Assembly (NCBI GenBank): GCA_934096715.1
Contig: CAKOMQ010000006.1
Location: 1-59,776, forward strand
Length of the DNA: 59,776 nucleotides
Direction of reading: 5' to 3'
Origin: an uncultured Bacilli bacterium
GTDB taxonomy: Bacteria > Bacillota_I > Bacilli_A > RF39 > UBA660
The notes below the pieces were generated by a model that saw only the letters and a list, made by a program, of their open reading frames with translations, did no database searches and was not told the origin of the DNA. This document shows, piece after piece, positions 54,901-59,776 of this stretch; within the stretch, counting starts at the first letter, position 1, and every line of letters begins with the position of its first letter. A program made the translations under genes and the position numbers.

Positions 54901-56682
54901 CATATCAGTAACACCTGATGATGTAACTACATCCATATTATTTATAACACTTGTTGCTGTGCAACTAGCATCATAACCTATATATGCAAAAAATCCAATA
55001 GAATTTGTTGGTAATGAAATCATTGGTCCATTTGATGCTATATAGACTTTATATGGTCCAGAGCCTGTATACCAAGCCATTATTGATCCATCACCTGATG
55101 ATGATACATCCCATTTAGTAGAATTTGCTTGTGCCTGACTTGTCAAAAATGTTACACTTTCTATTTTCCCTCTTTGTAATGCACTATTTCCAAGAAATGT
55201 AGATGTCGCTGTTACAGTATATGTTGTTGTCGATCCATACCATCCTCCACCTGATGTTTCTTCTTTTACATCTCCTGCTGTTAAAGCAGATTTTAACGTT
55301 ACTGTTGTTGTTGCTGTAAGCATAATATCATTATCATATGATGTTTCTTCAGCAATTTTTATATTATTATTTGTTGTAAAGTTTTCTGGCATTGCTACAT
55401 GTTGAATTTTTCCTGGTGTAAGAGATCCTGTTTTTGTATTTGTTGGTTTTTTTAATTGTATTTTTATTGTTGTTGTGTCTTCTGGCAATTCTGTAATTTC
55501 TACAGTATATTCTGTTTTTCCATCTATTTGTTGTTTGTCTGTTATTTTTTTAGTTACACTATCTGACACATCATTTCCATTTGCTATTACTTTTATTAAA
55601 TCTTCGGTTAAAACATCTTCTGGTCCAACAATAGTCATAGTTGATTTTCTTTCTGTCATAACTGTTTTAGTATTTGTTATTTGCCATTCTGATCCTTTTA
55701 TATCATTTCCTGTAATATGTTGTTCAGTTGTTGTTATCGATTCTTCATCATTTTGATTAGTTGTTGTTTCTGTATTATTTGTTTCATTATTACTATTTTC
55801 TTGTTGTTGATTATCATTAGTAATTTCTGTTGTGCTTAATTTTTCTGTTGCTATTACATATTTTTCTGTTTTGTCTGTTTCCACTACTATGCCCTCATCA
55901 GTTTCTGAGTTTGGCACTAATTCTAGTCTTTCTCCTTCTGTTTTATTATCATCTATTTTGTATATTAATGTTTTTTCATTTTCTTGTTTGTATTTAACAA
56001 ATAATGCAATTCTTTCATTGTACTCACTTGGGTCATATGCAACTTTTTTTGTTTCATCATTTGTTTCATCATTTGTTTCATCATTTGTTTCATCTTTCAC
56101 TGTTTCTTGAATTGATGTTTCAAATGCTTTTCTTAATGTTTGTTCATCATTTGATTTTTTTTCATTTTTTAATGTGTTTAGGTCAATGTGTTTTGTTTCA
56201 AACTCTGATTCTAATGGCATATAACCTGTTACAATTACATCTTCAGATTCATTTTTCAACTCTTTATTGTAAAACAATTTTGTTTCATTATTTATTTGAA
56301 CCTCTTTTGTATCATAATCTGTTTGTAATTGAATCTTTTTATTTGCAACCTCTTCATCTGTAAGTCTAAGAGTTTTGTCACTAGTTTCATCATTCATTGA
56401 AACTTCAGTTCCATCGTTTGTATAATATTTAGTTACTATATTTTTATTTAAAACCACTGGTAATTCTAATAAATAATTTCCTTCTTTTGTTTCAGTAGCA
56501 TCAACTGTAATCGTCTGTGGTTTTAGTAAGTTGCTTTTATCTGCAACCTCTATATCTATTTGAATAACATTCTCTGCTCGGGAATTACGTATATTGGTAT
56601 ATACACCAACCATTATAATAATAGCCATTAATAGCATAAATATATTTCTTATCTTTTTTGCAATTATCTTATTTTTTAACAT
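51814..56682 (-). CDS. Giant 2, N-terminal frame (1,622 codons) of a frameshifted gene
   Basis: Real start of giant 2: a basic N-terminus, hydrophobic core (about 14-29) and RNSRA-EN, an acceptable signal-peptidase site after about Ala36. Then follow an acidic, Asn/Thr/Glu-rich region (about 37-330) with a DETN repeat, a small DUF285 block A (about 588-700), Ig-like domains with IDRTAPTTP and AIDNAGNTSS, and further beta domains. The last in-phase part is a Gly/Ser-rich loop (SSNSGGTGGN); after it the frame runs through Trp and basic residues to a stop, while the +1 frame continues the domain. GGAGG precedes the ATG and a good promoter lies about 50 bases upstream. Confidence 0.88.
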   Translation of the reverse strand: MLKNKIIAKKIRNIFMLLMAIIIMVGVYTNIRNSRAENVIQIDIEVADKSNLLKPQTITVDATETKEGNYLLELPVVLNKNIVTKYYTNDGTEVSMNDETSDKTLRLTDEEVANKKIQLQTDYDTKEVQINNETKLFYNKELKNESEDVIVTGYMPLESEFETKHIDLNTLKNEKKSNDEQTLRKAFETSIQETVKDETNDETNDETNDETKKVAYDPSEYNERIALFVKYKQENEKTLIYKIDDNKTEGERLELVPNSETDEGIVVETDKTEKYVIATEKLSTTEITNDNQQQENSNNETNNTETTTNQNDEESITTTEQHITGNDIKGSEWQITNTKTVMTERKSTMTIVGPEDVLTEDLIKVIANGNDVSDSVTKKITDKQQIDGKTEYTVEITELPEDTTTIKIQLKKPTNTKTGSLTPGKIQHVAMPENFTTNNNIKIAEETSYDNDIMLTATTTVTLKSALTAGDVKEETSGGGWYGSTTTYTVTATSTFLGNSALQRGKIESVTFLTSQAQANSTKWDVSSSGDGSIMAWYTGSGPYKVYIASNGPMISLPTNSIGFFAYIGYDASCTATSVINNMDVVTSSGVTDMRYMFYYTGYQKMTELDLGDNFDTSSVNYSTSGWGSAQVSHMNNMFEYCGHNAMTTLHLGKSFKKIMGTYSRGWGGGINNAPSNFLSNTGKSGACTIYCPTDIYSGSTAMKVTTSGGSTTVSYNKVVAYETTPPTLNVKNTVNNATYNGAWTGQTVKSVMTFSDTGSGINPSTLAWSTDGVTWTSFNNTSTSTFTKNWDSSINATIYIRVKDYSRNEAKTSFQLKIDRTAPTTPVVTNSSNGNWTTSNVTISAYSEDADSKINRIEYSTDGQRTWKSDWSSSTSGNRVTATNQFSTEQDTTIAIRAIDNAGNTSSVVTTNVRIDRSNPTWNERVSKSATTTSSGYTYKVTLTGEDSFALNTNASILNSSNTTVILEDYAGTRTLEVNSGYRFLTTSSTSTTKSFPIEVYNISEFGGKLTIKIKAGALVDLAGKTSSAKDYVITIDLNAPTWEANYSNGVYNKNAHTYSIIVKGGDEVGLKTSSISTANVSVTVGGSAGSVSITQQSLSDDKKSIAVQLTINNYTTEKEIVVTMKENSLIDTDDNGCSEQKYIFTPDITPPEWSYTGGGKNGFNPNTSEYRFNLVAKDARELKSSATILTLKTASITSGNVQIKNASTNAILETNKVSIGDGVLSEDGKTKTFPITIKSYKGEPLRITIDAGAAKDNGNPENESIAKTISLEGIDIEIPQWTIESAQKIGTTATMYLVGTDNERISASNLVSIDQLTITINNTKVTSGITLGSVEDYGDGKNGKKYKITINNYTGGVVKINVPAKTLMDSSNYYNTETNLEVGEIPIANDTDIPIIKKESGSENSSTRTVTVVFTVTDSNFDFSQSITADEITVKSSWTGWGQSQDLNATIVSEETIENGKRYTVTVGGLSGYSGSIQMTIAAGAVKDLVGKPNEQTTIQSGQFNWSFGKTDAQFIKKGVTINKNKKEMYIDIVANKQNTSWMNFWASFTFTTSTVIDLSIDGTTIFANGVNKVNNKMTLTVTQMDYNYGSSNSGGTGGNWFNWWQRMGRKQWKCEKCII
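51851..51885 (-). other. Frameshift site in giant 2
   Basis: Within a Gly/Ser loop the coding phase moves by +1. Removing one T from either AATTGG (51876-51877 or 51867-51868 on the complement) would join SGGTGGN to IGGNGWGG and give one frame of 8,068 codons. The cause may be a sequencing error, a true mutation or phase variation. Confidence 0.75.
54585..54920 (-). repeat. DUF285 block A, about 3 repeats
   Basis: A short block with the DMRYMFYYTGYQKMTELDLG and HMNNMFEYCGHNAMTTLHLG units plus the cap IYCPTDIYSG. It contains non-repeat Trp/Gly inserts (for example STSGWGS). Confidence 0.75.
56051..56098 (-). repeat. 12-bp tandem repeat encoding DETN
   Basis: Three perfect copies and one partial copy of GTTTCATCATTT (plus strand) encode DETNDETNDETNDET near residue 200 of giant 2. 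Slippage here changes length by four residues without shifting frame. Confidence 0.85.
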
Positions 56683-56732
56683 TTTTTTCCTCCGCTTTTA
56701 ACTACATTTTTTTCTTAGTATTTCTCTATATA

Positions 56733-56761
56733 TTTATATCATAACATGTCTTTTTTTTCAA
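56733..56761 (-). promoter_or_regulatory. Promoter of giant 2
   Basis: TTGAAA (56756-56761), 17 bases, TATAAA (56733-56738), with TGA before the -10. The ATGTTATGATATAAA stretch is shared with the giant 1 promoter. Confidence 0.75.
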
Positions 56762-56792
56762 CATTTTTCGAGGTTTTTTTGAGGTTTTTCTC

Positions 56793-56824
56793 AAAAAAAA
56801 TTGTGCCATTTTTAGCACAATTTT
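56793..56824 (-). terminator. Intrinsic terminator upstream of the giant 2 promoter
   Basis: A perfect 10-bp stem AAAATTGTGC/GCACAATTTT with an eight-base loop is followed on the minus strand by a run of T. It insulates giant 2 from transcription entering from the right. Confidence 0.7.
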
Positions 56825-56840
56825 CCTAGTTTTTTTTGCA

Positions 56841-56873
56841 CATTTTGGACCGGTTCTGTTTTGCTCTTGCATA
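56841..56873 (+). repeat. Third copy of the GGACCGGTTCT element
   Basis: CATTTTGGACCGGTTCTG followed by TTTTGCTC on the plus strand matches the copy at 32428-32460 at 24 of 26 bases but in the opposite orientation. Confidence 0.6.
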
Positions 56874-56875
56874 AT

Positions 56876-56910
56876 AAAAAAACAGCAATTATATAAATTG
56901 TTGTTTTTTT
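56876..56910 (-). terminator. Terminator of the 56909-58120 gene
   Basis: Inverted repeat of 15 bases with one mismatch (AAAAAAACAGCAATT against AATTGTTGTTTTTTT), five-base loop and T-run at both ends, starting at the stop codon. It could work in both directions. Confidence 0.7.
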
Positions 56911-58120
56911 AAAATTCTTGCATTTTTGTCCTTTTTCTAATAGTAGGCATACTTTTATATATTATTTTAAAACATGAGAATTTTTCTAATTCATTATCTT
57001 CTAAGCAATCTAAATAAATATCTAATTCTTCTAATGTTTTACATGCTGCTATTATCGCTGGATGCAAATTTGTTTCGAACATTAATTCAATCCCTAATAA
57101 TATTGCACTTATTTTTGATTTGCCTTCTCTTTTATACATCAAATTATAGCCTTCTCTAAATCTTGCTTTTATAGAATTTTTGTATTTGTCTAATGGTAGT
57201 GTATATTGTTCTTCTATTATTTCATTTATTTTTAGATTATTTTTTTGTTCTGCTTCTCTTTTTATATCTTCTTTGGTATATGGCAAAAACACTTTTCCAT
57301 CTTCTTCTGAAATCACTAATGTATGATTATCTTCTAAATTATTTTCAATTACTTTTTCTTCATCTATTTCAAATTTTATTTCATTATCATTTGCTATTAT
57401 TTCAGTTAAGTTTGTAAGTTTGAAATTAACTTCTTTATCTCTTCTTGTTAAATTATCTATAACATAATTCACTTTAAAGTCTTGATTTGTAGTTATTTCG
57501 TAATCTTCATCTTGTTTTTGTATCAATATGTAATGACTTTCTGATATTATTTTCAATCCTGGATCTCTAACTATTATATATGATGTTTCGTTTTCATCAG
57601 TGTATATATTATATTCTGTTTTTTGTAATTCGATTTTGTATTGGTTGTTTTTTAACAATATTTCTGTCATGCCGTTTTCAGCATTAATTTTTATCCCTCC
57701 AGAATTTTCTTCTATTTGTTCTATTTTTTCTTCTTTTTCTATCTTTATTTCTTCTGTTTGAGTTTTTTCTTTAGCCTTAGGTGCTCTAGTTTTAGTTGTT
57801 TTGGTTGTTTCTCTTTTTTTGGTTTTTTTGCTACTTTTTATTCCTTCTTCAATTTTTGTAAGTCTCTTTTTTCGTTTTTGTTTTTGTTCTTGTTCTTCTT
57901 CTAACATTTGTTTTACATTTTCTTCTAATTCTTCTTCTGCTAGCCATTTATTAACATTTCCGAATATTTCATCAATTTCTTCTTCGTCATCTATTACTTT
58001 TATAACATTTTTGTTATTTTTTTCTTCTGGTTCTATATCTATTTTATATATGTTATTTTCTTCTTCAATATTATTTTTATCAATTTTAGCCTTAGTTTCT
58101 CTTATTTTTTTCTCTGCCAT
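56909..58120 (-). CDS. Unknown cytosolic protein with charged N-terminal half
   Basis: This 403-residue protein has no membrane segment. Residues 1-85 are acidic with coiled-coil character, about 78-125 are strongly basic (Lys, Arg, Thr), and about 142-400 look globular, beta-rich then helical, ending in a Cys/Lys-rich tail. No family or active site is recognised. A clear GGAGG lies five bases before the ATG. Its promoter has the TGTAAT boxes, so it is probably expressed with the TasA-like gene upstream and the gene at 157-933. A cytosolic regulator or adaptor of the surface system is a guess. Confidence 0.72.
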   Translation of the reverse strand: MAEKKIRETKAKIDKNNIEEENNIYKIDIEPEEKNNKNVIKVIDDEEEIDEIFGNVNKWLAEEELEENVKQMLEEEQEQKQKRKKRLTKIEEGIKSSKKTKKRETTKTTKTRAPKAKEKTQTEEIKIEKEEKIEQIEENSGGIKINAENGMTEILLKNNQYKIELQKTEYNIYTDENETSYIIVRDPGLKIISESHYILIQKQDEDYEITTNQDFKVNYVIDNLTRRDKEVNFKLTNLTEIIANDNEIKFEIDEEKVIENNLEDNHTLVISEEDGKVFLPYTKEDIKREAEQKNNLKINEIIEEQYTLPLDKYKNSIKARFREGYNLMYKREGKSKISAILLGIELMFETNLHPAIIAACKTLEELDIYLDCLEDNELEKFSCFKIIYKSMPTIRKRTKMQEF

Positions 58121-58173
58121 TTTTACCTCCTGTCTTTAGTATTTAAGTTTTGTATCGCTCATCTATTTCTTTA

Positions 58174-58202
58174 ATTATACATCATTTTCCACATAACCTC
58201 AA
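58174..58202 (-). promoter_or_regulatory. Sigma-A promoter of the 56909-58120 gene
   Basis: TTGAGG (58197-58202), 17 bases, TATAAT (58174-58179) on the minus strand, about 55 bases before the ATG. Confidence 0.8.
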
Positions 58203-58212
58203 CACATTTTGC

Positions 58213-58251
58213 TTTACTTTTATATTACATTTATATTACATTTATATTACA
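58213..58251 (-). promoter_or_regulatory. TGTAAT boxes at 11-bp spacing (three perfect, one weak)
   Basis: ATTACA occurs at 58224, 58235 and 58246 on the plus strand, with a degraded copy (TTTACT) in phase at 58213. The gap from the -35 to the first perfect box is 21 bases. Confidence 0.75.
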
Positions 58252-58263
58252 TTTACATTTTTG

Positions 58264-58300
58264 TTCGAAACAAAAATAGCAAGAATATTCTTGCTATTTT
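58264..58300 (-). terminator. Intrinsic terminator of the TasA-like gene
   Basis: A 13-bp perfect stem (AAAATAGCAAGAA with its complement) is followed on the minus strand by TTTTTGTTT. It lies just after the stop at 58316. Confidence 0.85.
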
Positions 58301-58315
58301 AACTTATTAATCCTT

Positions 58316-59473
58316 TTATTGTTGTTGTACCTCTCCTTTAGTACCTTGTACTGAACCTTTTACCAATCCGATATTTACTTTTACTCCTCCACCATGTGAA
58401 GCATAGTTAATACAATCTACATCTTGTCCTTCTAGCCATAAATAGATTCTTACTCTAGAAATTTTATTTGGTGCAATCCAAAAATCAGTTGTTCCATCTG
58501 TTGCACTAACTAAATTCTGAACACCTTCATTGATTCTAAAATCAGTCTCTGATGTTTTTGTTGTTTGTAATGAATTTTGTTTCTGTACATTAGATTCAGA
58601 TCCATCCCATTTATAAATATCATTAATTTTTGCTCCTATTGAACTTTCTTTTAGTGCATATGTTGGCATTTTTGTTGTAGTAGTAAATGCTGTTCCATAT
58701 GTTTTTTGGTCATTTGCAGACCATGTTATTTTATTATTATTTTTTACTATATAATCAACATGATCACTAGAATTAGGTTCCCATATTGCTACATCTGTTA
58801 TGTATGCACTATTTCCTGTTGTTGCAGATATAATTGTTTGTTGACTATCCATAGTTTCAGCAGTTCCAGCATATTTAGCAAATGCTATTCTAGCTGTGTT
58901 TTGTAATCCTGTAGCACTTTTTTCTGTTTCTAAAATTTCTAATGAAGAATCATAATTTAATTGTAAATTATCATTTACACTACTATCTTTTGATTCATTC
59001 TTTAAAAACACATCAAAAGCAAAGTATCCTGGATACGTTGGGCTTGATACAGCAGAATCAGTTTCATTCATAGCTACTATCTCACTTAATTCTTTAGAAT
59101 TATTGATTTTTCCTCTAAGCATTTTTAAATCTGTCATATTACCATTTATTAATCCTAATGTGGATACTGGCAACATTTCTGAAGGAGATATATTACGATG
59201 TCCTGAATAAGCATCGTCCATAATGCTTTTTTCTCCACCTTCTTTATTAGTACCTAATGTAATACCATTAGACCAGTTTTCTGCATCAAGCGAAATTTCC
59301 AAACCTTCTGCTACTTCTACAGTACCAGTCAAATTAGTAATTGATACGTTCTTTTGTGTTGAAAACCATGCATATGTTGATATAATAAACATCACCAATG
59401 CCAATAGTATTATAAAAAACATTGCATTCATCTCTGATTTTTTCTTATCTTTTTTCTTACTATTTTTATTCAT
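58316..59473 (-). CDS. TasA/camelysin-like exported protein, SipW-type signal sequence
   Basis: This 385-residue protein has a very basic start, a hydrophobic core (about 17-32) and STYA-WFSTQ, with cleavage expected after Ala35. It continues ISLDAENWSNG, typical of TasA/camelysin-like proteins whose mature N-terminus forms the fibre strand. The mature part is about 350 residues, beta-rich, ending in LWLEGQDVDC and a Gly-rich strand shared with the protein at 157-933. There is no peptidase gene next to it, so one from the cluster at 1.8-11 kb may process it. It has its own promoter with four TGTAAT boxes and its own terminator, so it is a single-gene unit. It could be the main fibre subunit. 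Confidence 0.8.
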   Translation of the reverse strand: MNKNSKKKDKKKSEMNAMFFIILLALVMFIISTYAWFSTQKNVSITNLTGTVEVAEGLEISLDAENWSNGITLGTNKEGGEKSIMDDAYSGHRNISPSEMLPVSTLGLINGNMTDLKMLRGKINNSKELSEIVAMNETDSAVSSPTYPGYFAFDVFLKNESKDSSVNDNLQLNYDSSLEILETEKSATGLQNTARIAFAKYAGTAETMDSQQTIISATTGNSAYITDVAIWEPNSSDHVDYIVKNNNKITWSANDQKTYGTAFTTTTKMPTYALKESSIGAKINDIYKWDGSESNVQKQNSLQTTKTSETDFRINEGVQNLVSATDGTTDFWIAPNKISRVRIYLWLEGQDVDCINYASHGGGVKVNIGLVKGSVQGTKGEVQQQ

Positions 59474-59515
59474 TTCTCCATTTCCCCTCTTTAACTTTTA
59501 TTTTAGCTCTTTTTC

Positions 59516-59544
59516 ATTTTACTATCTTGTTTTTGGTTTGTCAA
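59516..59544 (-). promoter_or_regulatory. Sigma-A promoter of the TasA-like gene
   Basis: TTGACA (59539-59544), 17 bases, TAAAAT (59516-59521) on the minus strand, about 45 bases before the ATG at 59473. AGAGGGG gives the ribosome site. Confidence 0.82.
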
Positions 59545-59555
59545 CAATTTTCGAG

Positions 59556-59603
59556 TGTAATCATATTACATTTTTATTACATTTTCATTACATTTTCGTT
59601 ACA
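59556..59603 (-). promoter_or_regulatory. Four TGTAAT boxes at 11-bp spacing plus a palindrome
   Basis: ATTACA (plus strand) at 59565, 59576 and 59587, and GTTACA at 59598, are spaced exactly 11 bp apart. The box nearest the promoter is part of a palindrome TGTAATCATATTACA (59556-59570). The gap to the -35 is 20 bases. Confidence 0.78.
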
Positions 59604-59626
59604 TCTTATTTTAATTTTTTAATAAA

Positions 59627-59776
59627 TTATACTGTTTCTTCCTCAATCATTTCTTCATCTGCTAACTCGTTTTCAACTTTTTTATTAGCTGTTCCAATCC
59701 CAAAAGAAAAGACTTTCTTTTCAGCTCTAGCTTTTTCTTCAAACTTCTTGTTAAACTCTGTTTTAACATCATTTAA
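59627..59776 (-). CDS. Partial CDS, C-terminus only, charged tail
   Basis: An open frame enters from the right edge and ends at TAA (59627-59629). The 49 visible residues are Lys/Glu-rich with a short FSFGIGTAN turn and an acidic end, a cytosolic-looking tail. The gene lies upstream of the TasA-like gene in the same direction. No function can be given from this piece. Confidence 0.65.
   Translation of the reverse strand, partial: LNDVKTEFNKKFEEKARAEKKVFSFGIGTANKKVENELADEEMIEEETV

Overview
This is a very AT-rich window of about 60 kb. Every gene I can support lies on the minus strand, so transcription runs from right to left. Standard genetic code is in use: TGG encodes Trp and TGA is a real stop. 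The AT bias, Shine-Dalgarno sequences, sigma-A promoters, SipW/TasA-type secretion genes and giant DUF285 (BspA-like) repeat proteins point to a Gram-positive Firmicute, most likely a gut-type member of the Clostridia or Bacilli. I cannot name a species.

Two giant surface-protein genes fill about 71 percent of the window. The downstream one (14005-32235) encodes 6,076 residues. The upstream one (32475-56682) would encode about 8,068 residues but is broken into two open frames by one apparent one-base frameshift near 51,850-51,885. Both are built from Ig-like domains and blocks of 29-residue DUF285 repeats. Giant 1 also has a LamG-like insert, an InlB/Flg_new-like element and a beta-helix-like region. 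Neither shows an LPXTG anchor. Giant 2 stops, and giant 1 starts just after its membrane segment, at the same point of the same module, so the pair looks like one array divided between two polypeptides.

Right of the giants (56.9-59.8 kb) are a cytosolic unknown protein, a TasA/camelysin-like protein with a SipW-type signal sequence, and the C-terminus of another gene. Left of the giants (1-14 kb) is a tightly packed gene run. It encodes five further proteins with exported, mostly TasA/camelysin-like domains, four SipW/ER-type (Ser-His) signal peptidases, one signal-peptidase-like protein that has lost the catalytic His, a membrane-anchored McrB-like AAA+ ATPase with two companion proteins, a coiled-coil protein and a 45-residue TTG-start protein. 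A further membrane-anchored surface protein, the WxEGxDxxC protein at 157-933, has its own promoter.

Regulation is legible. Three strong sigma-A promoters (before 933, 58120 and 59473) are each preceded by three or four TGTAAT boxes repeated at exactly 11 bp, which suggests one shared regulator. The two giant genes have a second, mutually similar promoter type (TTGAAA-N17-TATAAA with an extended -10) and are insulated by terminators.

My inference is that this is a locus for making, processing and displaying an extracellular fibre or adhesin layer. SipW-type peptidases would mature the small TasA-like subunits, the giants would be the long surface filaments, and the membrane-tethered McrB-like AAA+ module would be a dedicated assembly or quality-control machine rather than a restriction system. 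That last role is the most speculative and most interesting part.
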